Shown: positions 18,956 through 28,220 of the stretch, piece by piece
How positions within the stretch are numbered: the stretch's first letter is position 1
Layout: each line of letters opens with the position of its first letter
From: Solibacillus sp. FSL W7-1464
Lineage (GTDB): Bacteria; Bacillota; Bacilli; Bacillales_A; Planococcaceae
Assembly: GCF_038004425.1 (NCBI RefSeq)
Contig: NZ_JBBORC010000001.1
Location: forward strand, 115,001-179,000
DNA: 64,000 nucleotides
Reading direction: 5' to 3'
The notes under the pieces: model-generated
Told to the model about the DNA's origin: nothing
Database searches by the model: none
What the model saw: only the letters and a program-made list of their open reading frames with translations
Position numbers and translations under genes: made by a program

Positions 18956-19726
18956 ATGTTTGCCGAAGAAAGACAACAAGAAATTATTAAAATGCTTTAT
19001 GAAAATGGTGCAATTAAAGTAAATCATTTAAGTAAAACTTTTCGCGTAACTGAAGAAACGATTCGTCGTGATTTAGAAAAATTAGAAGTGGAGAATAAGC
19101 TGAAGCGTACACATGGTGGAGCCATTGTGCTTGATACTAAAAATGATGATGAAATTCCTTTTAAAGAACGTGAAGTTTTAATGGCAAAAGAAAAACAAAG
19201 CATTGCAAATGAAGCTGCAAAACTGGTAGAAGAAAATGATGTCATATTTTTAGATGCCAGTTCTACAGCCCTCTACGTCGCGAAAGCGCTTCCAAATATA
19301 CAGATGAAAGTACTGACAAATTCATTGATTGTTGCATTTGAGCTTTCTAAAAAAACTAATATAGAAATTATATTAACTGGAGGGAATTTAGTCCAAAATT
19401 CATTTTCATTAATTGGTCCAACAACAATTCAGTCTCTAAAAAATTATTATGTAAATAAAATGTTTCTATCATGTAAAGGATTTGACTTTTCTCTGGGTAT
19501 TAGTGATTCCAATGAACAACAGGCAGCTGTAAAAAGAACAGTAATGGAAAGATCCGAGAAAATTATTCTAATGGCCGATCATTCAAAAATTAATAAAAAA
19601 TCATTCGTTCAAATAGGATCAATTGATGTTGTTGATATTATTATAGTGGACGATTATGTATCTCGAGAATATTTCTCTTTCTACGAATTTAAAGATAAAA
19701 AAATAATTTACAGTAAACTGAATTAA
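18956..19726 (+). CDS. DeoR/GlpR-family transcriptional regulator
   Basis: 256 aa, standard DeoR length. The N-terminal winged helix has the family pattern ERQQEIIKMLYENGAIKV followed by VTEETIRRDLEKLE as recognition helix (about 26-43). The C-terminal sugar-phosphate sensor domain has the DASSTALYVAKAL and TGGNL motifs of the DeoR ISOCOT fold. Such proteins usually repress their own operon until a phosphorylated intermediate, here perhaps fuculose-1-phosphate, binds. Its position as second gene of the operon suggests local control; the palindrome at 18375-18391 is the candidate site. Confidence 0.92.
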   Translation: MFAEERQQEIIKMLYENGAIKVNHLSKTFRVTEETIRRDLEKLEVENKLKRTHGGAIVLDTKNDDEIPFKEREVLMAKEKQSIANEAAKLVEENDVIFLDASSTALYVAKALPNIQMKVLTNSLIVAFELSKKTNIEIILTGGNLVQNSFSLIGPTTIQSLKNYYVNKMFLSCKGFDFSLGISDSNEQQAAVKRTVMERSEKIILMADHSKINKKSFVQIGSIDVVDIIIVDDYVSREYFSFYEFKDKKIIYSKLN

Positions 19727-19746
19727 TTGTAAGGGTGGTGCAAAAA

Positions 19747-21237
19747 GTGAAGTTATTAGAAATGAAAAATATTTCGAAAGGTTTTCCTGGTGTTCAAGCA
19801 CTATCGGATGTCTCAATTGATTTGAATCATGGAGAAGTATTGGCACTTGTCGGAGAAAATGGTGCAGGAAAATCCACACTCATGAAAATCCTTACAGGTA
19901 TTTATGAGGCAGATCAAGGGGAAATTTTTTTGAATGGTCAGTTGATTCAAGTAAAAGACCCTAAAAAAGCTAGTGAATTAGGTATTTCGATTATCCATCA
20001 AGAATTGAATTTAATGAAGGATTTGACAGTGGCAGAAAACATATTTATCGGTCGAGAACCTAAGAGGATGGGCATATTCGTAAATGATCAAAAACTCTAT
20101 CAAATGACAAAAGAGCTTTTTAATAAACTATCGTTAGATTTAAATATCCGAACTAAGGTAGAATTGCTGACAATTGCCAAGCAACAAATGGTGGAAATTG
20201 CGAAAGCGCTTTCATATGAATCGAAAATTTTAATTATGGATGAACCAACAACAGCATTAACAGAAACGGAAATCGATGTGCTATTTGAAATTATTAAAGC
20301 ACTTAAAAAAGAAGGAGTAGGAATTATATATATTTCTCACCGTATGGATGAGTTAAAGCGTATAACCGATCGAATTACAATTATGCGAGATGGAAAACTT
20401 ATTACTACCTTAAATACGAAAGAAACAGAAATGGGTGAAGTTATACGTTTAATGGTTGGTCGTGAAGTATATATAGAGTCACAGCCTACATTGGCAAATG
20501 AAGTAAGAGAAATTGTGCTCGAATTAAAAAATGTGACTACAAATACACATATTCAAGATATTACATTTGCTTTAAGAAAAGGAGAAATATTAGGTTTTGC
20601 GGGATTAATGGGATCAGGCCGTACAGAAGTGGCAAATGCTATATTCGGTGTAGATAAAATTAAATCTGGTGAACTCTATTTACATGGAGAGCGGGTGTCC
20701 ATTAACCACCCCTCACAAGCGGTCGCGAATGGAATAGGTTATTTAACGGAAGACCGAAAAAATTTAGGGCTACTTTTAGATGAAAATGTCAAAACAAATG
20801 TAGCTTTAGCATCCATGTCTTATTTTAATAAGAGTGGATTTGTCCTTAATAAAGAGATTGATAAGACAGCTAAAAGTTATGTTGAGAAATTGAAGATAAA
20901 AACCCCAACTATCAATCAGCCAGTGAGATTATTGTCCGGGGGAAATCAACAAAAGGTAGTTATCTCTAAATGGCTGCATCGGGATTGTGATATTTTAATT
21001 TTTGATGAACCAACAAGGGGAATTGATGTTGGTGCAAAAGGGGAAATTTATAAATTATTAGATGACCTTACTAAAGAGGGGAAAGCAATTATCATGATTT
21101 CTTCAGAGTTACCAGAAATTTTACGAATGAGCCATCGTATTGCAGTTATGTCAGAAGGGCGAATAACAGGGGTTTTATCGGCAAAAGAAGCAAGTCAGGA
21201 AAAAATTATGGAACTTGCGACTGCTTATCGAAATTAA
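19747..21237 (+). CDS. Sugar ABC transporter ATPase, RbsA-type with two ABC domains
   Basis: 496 aa. Two nucleotide-binding domains are fused: the first with Walker A GENGAGKST (36-44) and Walker B ILIMDEPTTALT, the second with a degenerate Walker A GLMGSGRTE, signature LSGGNQQKV and Walker B ILIFDEPTRGID. This asymmetry is normal for RbsA/XylG/AraG proteins. The GTG at 19747 sits 8 nt after AAGGGTGG and was chosen over two GTGs inside that site. It powers import through the adjacent RbsC-like permease, with sugar delivered by the lipoprotein encoded two genes on. Confidence 0.93.
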   Translation: MKLLEMKNISKGFPGVQALSDVSIDLNHGEVLALVGENGAGKSTLMKILTGIYEADQGEIFLNGQLIQVKDPKKASELGISIIHQELNLMKDLTVAENIFIGREPKRMGIFVNDQKLYQMTKELFNKLSLDLNIRTKVELLTIAKQQMVEIAKALSYESKILIMDEPTTALTETEIDVLFEIIKALKKEGVGIIYISHRMDELKRITDRITIMRDGKLITTLNTKETEMGEVIRLMVGREVYIESQPTLANEVREIVLELKNVTTNTHIQDITFALRKGEILGFAGLMGSGRTEVANAIFGVDKIKSGELYLHGERVSINHPSQAVANGIGYLTEDRKNLGLLLDENVKTNVALASMSYFNKSGFVLNKEIDKTAKSYVEKLKIKTPTINQPVRLLSGGNQQKVVISKWLHRDCDILIFDEPTRGIDVGAKGEIYKLLDDLTKEGKAIIMISSELPEILRMSHRIAVMSEGRITGVLSAKEASQEKIMELATAYRN

Positions 21238-21252
21238 AGGGGGGGAAGTTAA

Positions 21253-22260
21253 ATGGAAATTGTTAAACCAGAAAATCTAAAAACAAAGAATTTGAAGCTA
21301 GAAAATATGAAATTTGTAAATAGCAGTTTACAGCAATTTTTAGCTTTCGGTAGTTTAGTAATCTTAATAATTTTCTTCTCTATTGCATCTCCAAATTTTA
21401 TGCAATGGAGTAATGTTATCGGTATTTTATTATCCACAGCAGTTATTGGTATTTTGGCCTTGGGTGCTACATTCGTCATTATAACAGGGGGAATCGATTT
21501 ATCTGTAGGAACGGTAATGACATTATCCTCAGTTTTAACAGGTCTAATTGTAGTAACGGCTGACTTACCAATTATAGTAGGCATTATCGGAGGGATTGCA
21601 ACAGGGGCAATTTGTGGAATGCTGTGTGGAGTCGCAATAACAAAGTTACAAATACCTCCATTCATTGCAACACTAGCTATGATGATGATTGCAAAAGGGC
21701 TTGCTTTAGTTTTGTCAGATGCTGCTCCTATTTACTTTACAGACCATCCTTCATTCTCGAAAATTGCGATGGGCAACATTATTCCGGGTATTGAAATTCC
21801 AAACGCTATTTTTATTTTTTTCCTCTTAGGAATTCTTGCTGCAATCATTCTATCCAAAACCATTTTAGGTCGCTTTAATTTTGCAATTGGAAGTAATGAA
21901 GAAGCAACCAAGCTTTCAGGAATTAATGTAGACCGCTGGAAAATAGGGATTTACAGTTTGGCGGGAGCATTTACAGGGATTGCAGGCGTTATTATGGCTT
22001 CCCGGTTAAATTCTGCTCAACCGGCGCTTGGTCAAGGATACGAATTAGAAGCAATTGCAGCCGTAGTAATTGGTGGAACATCATTAAGCGGAGGAAAGGG
22101 AACAATTGTAGGAACAATTATTGGGGCATTAATTATGAGTGTTTTAACAAATGGACTACGTGTTCTATCTATTCCTCAAGAATGGCAAACAGTAGTTGTT
22201 GGAATTGTCATTATTTTTGCCGTATTTATGGATATTTGGAGACGTAAAAAAAGCAAATAA
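21253..22260 (+). CDS. Sugar ABC transporter permease, RbsC type
   Basis: 335 aa with eight to ten hydrophobic segments. The family's GGIDLSVGTVMTLSSVLTG and the AIAAVVIGGTSLSGGKGT coupling motif are both present. The latter is the conserved C-terminal EAA-like loop of ribose/xylose-type permeases that contacts the ATPase. An unusually long charged N-terminus (~25 residues) precedes the first helix. The ribosome site GGGGGGAAG precedes it by a good distance. It is part of the same transcript as the ATPase (15-bp gap). Confidence 0.93.
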   Translation: MEIVKPENLKTKNLKLENMKFVNSSLQQFLAFGSLVILIIFFSIASPNFMQWSNVIGILLSTAVIGILALGATFVIITGGIDLSVGTVMTLSSVLTGLIVVTADLPIIVGIIGGIATGAICGMLCGVAITKLQIPPFIATLAMMMIAKGLALVLSDAAPIYFTDHPSFSKIAMGNIIPGIEIPNAIFIFFLLGILAAIILSKTILGRFNFAIGSNEEATKLSGINVDRWKIGIYSLAGAFTGIAGVIMASRLNSAQPALGQGYELEAIAAVVIGGTSLSGGKGTIVGTIIGALIMSVLTNGLRVLSIPQEWQTVVVGIVIIFAVFMDIWRRKKSK

Positions 22261-22311
22261 TAGTTATTAAGCCATAGCGGCCTAATATAAAAATTGGTGG
22301 GGGGAAGGTAA

Positions 22312-23295
22312 ATGAGAAAAAGTTGGCTTTTTAGTATCATTCTTTTAGTTGGAGTAATCTTGGTTGCTTGTAATGGTGAGGCAGACGAAGGGACTTCTGC
22401 AGATAACATTTCAGCAGATTCGAATAAACCTTATGTTGCAATCGTTTCAAAAGGATTTCAACATCAGTTTTGGCAGGCGGTAAAAAAAGGCGCAGAACAA
22501 GCAGCAGAAGAATTTGATGTACAGATTACTTTTGAAGGACCTGAAAGTGAATCTCAAGTTGATAAGCAAATTGAAATGTTGCAAGCGGTATTGGATAAAA
22601 AACCGGATGCTTTAGGTTTTGCGGCTTTGGATTCACAAGCAGCAGTGCCTTTATTAGAAAAAGCGAAATCCTCAAATATCCCCGTTATTGCTTTTGATTC
22701 AGGGGTAGAAAGTGATATTCCATTAGGGACTGCATCAACAGATAATAAAGCTGCAGCAGCATTGGCGGCCGATAAAATGGCGGAATTAATTGGTGAAGAA
22801 GGCAAAATAGCTTTAGTTGTTCATGATCAGACTTCTGTAACAGGGGTACAACGTAGAGATGGCTTCGTAAATCAAATCGAAGAGAATTATCCGAATATTG
22901 AAATAGTTGATATCCAATACGGTGGTGGAGATCATTTAAAATCAACCGACTTAGCAAAGGCAATTATGCAGGCGAACTCCGATTTAAAGGGGATATTTGG
23001 CACAAATGAAGGATCAGCAATCGGTGTAGTAAATGCTATTCAAGAAATGAATAAAGTAAACTCCCTTGTTGTAGTTGGTTTTGACTCCGGTAAGCAATTA
23101 ATAGATGCAATAAAAAATGGTGTAGCAGCAGGAGCTGTAACTCAAAATCCAGTTGGAATTGGTTATGAAACAGTAAAAGCGGCCGTAGCAGCTATGAACG
23201 GGGAAAGTGTAGAAAAAAACATTGATACAGGTTTTTATTGGTATGACAAAGATAATATCGATAGTGAAGAAATCCAATCAGCAATTTACGAATAA
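22312..23295 (+). CDS. Sugar-binding lipoprotein of the ABC importer (RbsB type)
   Basis: 327 aa. A lipoprotein signal is clear: basic MRKSW, a hydrophobic stretch, and lipobox LVAC with Cys20 as lipidation site. The mature protein matches periplasmic-binding-protein family 4: KPYVAIVSKGFQHQFWQAVKKG start, PDALGFAALDSQ, IPVIAFDSG and a hinge region with GIFGTNEGSAIG. It sits on the outer face of the membrane and hands the sugar to the permease. A stem-loop without a full T-run follows the gene. Confidence 0.93.
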   Translation: MRKSWLFSIILLVGVILVACNGEADEGTSADNISADSNKPYVAIVSKGFQHQFWQAVKKGAEQAAEEFDVQITFEGPESESQVDKQIEMLQAVLDKKPDALGFAALDSQAAVPLLEKAKSSNIPVIAFDSGVESDIPLGTASTDNKAAAALAADKMAELIGEEGKIALVVHDQTSVTGVQRRDGFVNQIEENYPNIEIVDIQYGGGDHLKSTDLAKAIMQANSDLKGIFGTNEGSAIGVVNAIQEMNKVNSLVVVGFDSGKQLIDAIKNGVAAGAVTQNPVGIGYETVKAAVAAMNGESVEKNIDTGFYWYDKDNIDSEEIQSAIYE

Positions 23296-23303
23296 TTAAT
23301 AAA

Positions 23304-23336
23304 GAGGGAACTGTTTTAGAGTTAAACGGTTCCCTT
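23304..23336 (+). promoter_or_regulatory. Intra-operon stem-loop after the binding-protein gene
   Basis: GGGAACTGTT (23306-23315) pairs with AACGGTTCCC (23325-23334), one G-U, 9-nt loop. Only TTC follows instead of a T-run. Such hairpins after a binding-protein gene commonly protect the upstream mRNA or cause partial termination, allowing more binding protein than enzymes. Confidence 0.5.
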
Positions 23337-23355
23337 CAAAAAGTGAGGCAATAGA

Positions 23356-24306
23356 ATGGTTTTACGTTGGGGAATTATTGGCGCAGCTACAATCGCAAAG
23401 GAAAAGATAATACCCGCAATTTTAAAAAATGGCGGGAGTATACAAGCAATCGCAAGCTTTTCTCGCAATATTGATGGTTGGATCAGAGAGTTCGACATAA
23501 AAGAAGTCTACAGAGAATATGAAGCATTATTGAAAAGCGAAAATATTGAGGCCGTTTATATAGCTTTACCTAATTCACTTCACTATACATGGACGATGGA
23601 AGCATTAAAACATAATAAACACGTTCTAGTAGAAAAGCCAATTGTTTTAGATGTCGAACAAATGCAAGATATCAAAAGATTAGCTGAGAAGGAAAATTTA
23701 GTAGTAATGGAAGCCTTTATGTACAGATTTCATCCGCAAATAAAAGCACTTAAAGAAATGATGAAAAACAAAGAAATCGGAGATATCGTATCGATGTCGA
23801 GCAATTTTCACTTCGTTTTAGAAAATTGGAAAAATGACATACGTATTACACCTAATTTAGGTGGAGGTGTTTTGTATGACATAGGTTGTTATTGCATTAA
23901 TATTCAACAATATATTCTAGGAGAACCGGTGAAAGAAGCAAAATTTATAACCGAGCGATATTTAGATGTAGATGTAAAAATATCTGGTGTAATTCAATAT
24001 ATGAACGGCATCGTAGGGCATATAGATTGTAGTTTTTCAGGAGAGTTTACAAATACATTTAAAATTATAGGTTCTGAAGGGGTGATTCATTTACCTCATG
24101 CATTTCGATCAGATATTCATAACCATTTAGGGGTTATTGAAGTATATAAAGAGCAGGAGAAAAATGAATATTACTTCGAAGGTGATGCTTACCAATTACA
24201 AATTGAAAATTTTGAACAGGCTGTAAGAGGTAAGAAACAACTTTATAGTTTAGAAGAGATGTTAGCACAAACCGAAGCACTTACCAAGCTTTATAAAATA
24301 ATTTAG
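23356..24306 (+). CDS. Gfo/Idh/MocA-family oxidoreductase
   Basis: 316 aa NAD(P)-dependent sugar dehydrogenase family. The Rossmann start WGIIGAATIAKEKIIPAI (5-22) and the family signature EKP (93-95) with the catalytic lysine are present. VMEAFMYRFHPQ follows, and GGGVLYDIGCYCIN contains the typical active-site aspartate and histidine-equivalent region. It lies inside the fucose-type operon after the importer genes. It could oxidise an imported sugar or a modified form before the isomerase pathway. No specific substrate can be read. Confidence 0.87.
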   Translation: MVLRWGIIGAATIAKEKIIPAILKNGGSIQAIASFSRNIDGWIREFDIKEVYREYEALLKSENIEAVYIALPNSLHYTWTMEALKHNKHVLVEKPIVLDVEQMQDIKRLAEKENLVVMEAFMYRFHPQIKALKEMMKNKEIGDIVSMSSNFHFVLENWKNDIRITPNLGGGVLYDIGCYCINIQQYILGEPVKEAKFITERYLDVDVKISGVIQYMNGIVGHIDCSFSGEFTNTFKIIGSEGVIHLPHAFRSDIHNHLGVIEVYKEQEKNEYYFEGDAYQLQIENFEQAVRGKKQLYSLEEMLAQTEALTKLYKII

Positions 24307-24320
24307 AAAGAAGGTATTTA

Positions 24321-24965
24321 ATGTCAAGGATAATTGCGGATTTAAAGCACTATGCGAATGAGTTAGTCACTAGCGGTCTGGTTGTTGGCGCTGGAGGAAA
24401 TCTAAGTATGCGAGATGATGAGTATATGTATATTTCTCCAAGCGGCTTTGATTTAAAAGAAATTAAAGATAACCAATGGGTAAAAGTCCATATAGATTCA
24501 GGAGAAATTGAAGGGGAACTAAGACCTTCATCTGAAGTCCTAATGCACTTAGAATGTTTTAGAAAACGTCCGGATATTAATGCTTGCCTACATGCACACC
24601 CTACATTTTCTGTGGCAGTTTCATCAACAGGAAACGAGATTCCCGCGCTATTTCCGGATTTTCCAGCAATGATTAAAAAGGTGGGCTATATCGATTATGT
24701 AGTTCCAACTACATCATTGTTGGCAAATAAAGTGGCAGAGCAAATAGAAGATACAAGTGTTCTAGTTTTTAGAAATCATGGTGTGTTAACAGTTGGCCGG
24801 ACAATGAAGGAAGCTTTTTTTTTCATGCAATTGACTGAAGAGTCAGCAAAAGTATTTACATTTAGTAAGATAATCGGATCCCCTCGCATTTTAACAGAAG
24901 AAGAATGCGATGAACTTAGGAATCTATCCGCAGAACGGTATAGAGCAAATTTACTGGAGAAATAA
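24321..24965 (+). CDS. fucA: Class II aldolase, L-fuculose-1-phosphate aldolase type
   Basis: 214 aa, the same size as E. coli FucA. It cleaves L-fuculose-1-phosphate to dihydroxyacetone phosphate and L-lactaldehyde. The zinc ligands are visible at His91 and His93 (HAHP) and His153 (RNHG), with the acidic catalytic residue Glu72 in SSEVLMH, all shifted by only one or two from E. coli. The phosphate-binding GAGGNLSMR is at 23-31. It lies between the oxidoreductase and a RhaB-like kinase with short gaps. A ribulose-phosphate epimerase-type role (AraD) is less likely because the neighbours are fucose enzymes. Confidence 0.88.
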   Translation: MSRIIADLKHYANELVTSGLVVGAGGNLSMRDDEYMYISPSGFDLKEIKDNQWVKVHIDSGEIEGELRPSSEVLMHLECFRKRPDINACLHAHPTFSVAVSSTGNEIPALFPDFPAMIKKVGYIDYVVPTTSLLANKVAEQIEDTSVLVFRNHGVLTVGRTMKEAFFFMQLTEESAKVFTFSKIIGSPRILTEEECDELRNLSAERYRANLLEK

Positions 24966-24980
24966 AGGGGGAAATACGGT

Positions 24981-26426
24981 ATGGTAACGGTCCTGGCGTA
25001 TGATTTGGGTGCATCGAATGGTCGTTTAACAGCACAACACTTTAATGGTAAAACAATAAAGTTGAAAGAGGTGCATCGCTTTACAAATGAACCCTTCCAG
25101 AAAGAATTTCATTATTATTGGGATTATGAGAGATTAATAAAGGAGCTACATATTGGTCTTCAAAAAGCTGCACCAGATAAGGGGAAGTCCATAGGTATTG
25201 ATACATGGGGGGTTGATTTTGCTTGTTTAAATAAGGACAGCCAATTAATTCAAAACCCTTTATCTTATCGGGATAAGTGCAGTGTACCCTATGTCGAGAA
25301 AGTTCAAAAAATAATTAATCATTATGATCTATATACAAGAACTGGAAATGAAATATCCAGTATAAATACTCTTTTTCAATTAATGGCTATTGATGATAAT
25401 TATAATCAATTACTTGATGAGACAGAAAATATATTACTAATGCCAAGTCTACTGATGCATGCCTTATCAGGAGAAAAAATTAATGAGTTAACTATAGGTT
25501 CCACAACACAACTACTCAATTTAAAAAGTGAGAATTGGGATAACGAACTTATAGAAAAGTTATTTAATAAACAACTTCCTTTGTCACCCATAGGGCAAAC
25601 ACATGAAATAATAGGAAAGCTCATTCAATTTCCTACTATACAAATGGCTTTAGTTCCTGGTCATGATACAGCATGCGCCTTAAGTGCATTACCTATTGAG
25701 GATAAAAATGGAATATTTATTAGTTTAGGGACTTGGGGTTTAATTGGAATGGAATTAGAGGAAGCAGTTGTTTCTTTAGAAGCATTCCAACAAGGATTTA
25801 CAAACGAAAGAACGAGTGAAAAAATGATTCGATTTCAAAAAAATGCTACTGGTTTTTGGATTTTACAGAAGTTGAGGAAAGAATGGCAGCAACAGCAAGT
25901 ACACACAACATTTGAACACGAAGAACAAGCTTATTATGAAAATAAAGAATTCAGAGCAATTATCAATCCTGAGGATGAAGTATTCTTTAATCCGGTATCC
26001 ATGGTAAACGCAATCCATGAATTTTGTAAAAAAACAAATCAGTCAATTCCCATATCCATTGCGGAGCAGATTCGCTGTTTTAGTGAGAGTCTTGCAATTT
26101 ATTATGCCAATATTATTGATGATATTGAGCGGATTACAGGATATTATTCTCCGACTCTTTATATTGGGGGAGGGGGAGCCAAAAATAAATTATTGTGCCA
26201 ACTAATTGCAAATGCCTCCGGTAAAAGAGTGGTTGCTGGTCCGGTAGAGGCAAGTTCTCTTGGTAATGGTCTCTCTCAATTAAGGGCTTTAGGAGAGATT
26301 TCTAACTTACAGGAAGGCAGAGATGTAATTAAAGCATCATTTACTGTAACGGAGTATGAACCTCAGGAAGCTGACGTATGGAAATCCTTAAAAGTAAAAT
26401 ATAAAAATATCTTTAGGAGGCAATGA
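24981..26426 (+). CDS. FGGY-family kinase, rhamnulokinase-like (RhaB type)
   Basis: 481 aa. N-terminal [10 protein letters not shown] (phosphate loop) and [14 protein letters not shown] (about 70-83) match rhamnulokinases closely; the C-terminal half has [10 protein letters not shown] and [14 protein letters not shown] for ATP binding. In this operon there is no rhamnose isomerase but a fucose isomerase, so the enzyme may phosphorylate L-fuculose. L-fuculose differs from L-rhamnulose in one stereocentre. Sixteen bp separate it from fucA and the stop nearly abuts the fucI start. Confidence 0.87.
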   Translation: MVTVLAYDLGASNGRLTAQHFNGKTIKLKEVHRFTNEPFQKEFHYYWDYERLIKELHIGLQKAAPDKGKSIGIDTWGVDFACLNKDSQLIQNPLSYRDKCSVPYVEKVQKIINHYDLYTRTGNEISSINTLFQLMAIDDNYNQLLDETENILLMPSLLMHALSGEKINELTIGSTTQLLNLKSENWDNELIEKLFNKQLPLSPIGQTHEIIGKLIQFPTIQMALVPGHDTACALSALPIEDKNGIFISLGTWGLIGMELEEAVVSLEAFQQGFTNERTSEKMIRFQKNATGFWILQKLRKEWQQQQVHTTFEHEEQAYYENKEFRAIINPEDEVFFNPVSMVNAIHEFCKKTNQSIPISIAEQIRCFSESLAIYYANIIDDIERITGYYSPTLYIGGGGAKNKLLCQLIANASGKRVVAGPVEASSLGNGLSQLRALGEISNLQEGRDVIKASFTVTEYEPQEADVWKSLKVKYKNIFRRQ

Positions 26427-26427
26427 A

Positions 26428-28212
26428 ATGAAGGAAAACAGATTTATAGGTGACTTTCCAAAAATAGGAATCAGACCAACTGTAGATGGCCGACGCCGTG
26501 GAGTACGTGAATCAATTGAACCACAAGCTATGAATTTGGCAAATGCAGTCGCAAAGTTAATTAATGAAACATTAAAATATCCAAATGGTGATGCTGTTGA
26601 ATGTGTGATTGCTGATACCTGTATTGGAGGAGTGACAGAAGCGGCACTTTGTGCAGAAAAATTCAAACGCGAAGGTGTAGGTGTATCCATTACAGTAACT
26701 CCGAGTTGGTGCTACGGGATTGAAACAATGGATATGGATCCGTATATACCAAAAGCGATTTGGGGCTTTAATGGAACAGAGAGACCCGGAGCGGTATATT
26801 TGGCTGCGGTTCTTGCAGCACATAATTATAAAGGATTACCAGCTTTCGGTATTTATGGGGAAGACGTAAAGGATATTGGAGATACGGAAATTCCAGCTGA
26901 CGTAAGAGAAAAGCTTATTCGATTTGCAAAGGCTGGTCTTGCTGCTGCCATTCTACGAGGAAAATCGTATCTAGCTATTGGTGGAGTTTCAATGGGCATT
27001 GCTGGAAGTATTGTACGGGATGATTTTTTCCAAGACTACTTAGGGATGAGAAATGAATATGTAGAATCCGTTGAAATTTTACGTCGAATTGAATTGGGTA
27101 TTTACGATAAAGAAGAATTTGAACGTGCCTATCAATGGGTAAAGGGAAATTTTGTTTTTGGTGAGGATATTAACGAGGAACAATACCAACGTACTGTAGA
27201 ACAAAAAGAGCAGGATTTAAAAACCTCCATTTTAATGACATTAATTGTGCGAGATTTAATGCAAGGGAATGAAATTATCAAAGAAGCAGGTTTTATTGAA
27301 GAGGGAATGGGGCGTAACGCACTTATTGCCGGCTTCCAAGGGCAGCGTCAATGGACAGATCACTACCCTAATGGGGATTTCATGGAAGCCATTTTAAATT
27401 CATCTTTTGATTGGAATGGGAAACGTGCGCCGTATTTAGTAGCAACGGAAAATGATGCGATGAATGGGGTTACAATGGCATTTGGTCATTTACTGACAAA
27501 TAGCGCGCAGGTTTTTGCAGATGTGAGAACATTTTGGAGTAGAGATGCAGTAGAACGTGTAACGGGAAAAAAACCTACCGGACGCTCAGAAAATGGTTTT
27601 ATTCATTTAATCAATTCGGGTCCTGCTGCATTAGATGGGACGGGGCAGCAAAAAATTAACGGACAACCAGCCATTAAACCATTTTGGGAGGTAACAGATG
27701 CAGAAGTAGAGGCATGTATAAAAAATACACAATTACGTCCAGGAAATACTGGCTATTTCCGTGGAGGCGGTTACTCTACAGATTTTACAACAAAAGGAGA
27801 AATGCCGGTAACGATAGCACGCTTAAACTTAATTCGGGGACTAGGGCCTGTTCTCCAACTTGCAGAAGGTTATACAGTGGAATTAGAGGAAGAAATGCAT
27901 GATTCACTCGATCTGAGAACAGATCCAACATGGCCCACTACATGGTTTGTCCCGAATTTAACTGGAGAAGGTGCCTTTAAAGACGTTTACTCAGTGATGA
28001 ATAATTGGGGATCGAATCATTGTGTAATTTCTTATGGTCATATTGGGGCAGATTTTATTACGTTAGCATCAATTTTAAGGATTCCTGTAAATATGCATAA
28101 TGTACCAAAAGAGAACATTTATCGTCCCAGTGTTTGGAATATGTTTGGAACACAGGAACAAGAGCAAGCAGATTTTAGAGCATGTCAGAACCTGGGTCCG
28201 TTATATAAATAG
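26428..28212 (+). CDS. fucI: L-fucose isomerase
   Basis: 594 aa, full length for FucI (E. coli 591). It converts L-fucose to L-fuculose using Mn2+ and can also act on D-arabinose. Recognisable regions are the [19 protein letters not shown] start, [12 protein letters not shown], and [19 protein letters not shown], which carries metal-binding Glu and Asp residues. The C-terminal [18 protein letters not shown] contains the third metal-ligand region with a histidine. The AGGAGGCAATGAAATG junction shows coupled translation with the upstream kinase. Confidence 0.95.
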   Translation: MKENRFIGDFPKIGIRPTVDGRRRGVRESIEPQAMNLANAVAKLINETLKYPNGDAVECVIADTCIGGVTEAALCAEKFKREGVGVSITVTPSWCYGIETMDMDPYIPKAIWGFNGTERPGAVYLAAVLAAHNYKGLPAFGIYGEDVKDIGDTEIPADVREKLIRFAKAGLAAAILRGKSYLAIGGVSMGIAGSIVRDDFFQDYLGMRNEYVESVEILRRIELGIYDKEEFERAYQWVKGNFVFGEDINEEQYQRTVEQKEQDLKTSILMTLIVRDLMQGNEIIKEAGFIEEGMGRNALIAGFQGQRQWTDHYPNGDFMEAILNSSFDWNGKRAPYLVATENDAMNGVTMAFGHLLTNSAQVFADVRTFWSRDAVERVTGKKPTGRSENGFIHLINSGPAALDGTGQQKINGQPAIKPFWEVTDAEVEACIKNTQLRPGNTGYFRGGGYSTDFTTKGEMPVTIARLNLIRGLGPVLQLAEGYTVELEEEMHDSLDLRTDPTWPTTWFVPNLTGEGAFKDVYSVMNNWGSNHCVISYGHIGADFITLASILRIPVNMHNVPKENIYRPSVWNMFGTQEQEQADFRACQNLGPLYK

Positions 28213-28220
28213 GAGGGGCT

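Noticed and set aside
21249-21665. 138-aa antisense frame over the RbsC-like permease
   Set aside because: It is the complement of a hydrophobic coding region; long antisense frames are expected there.
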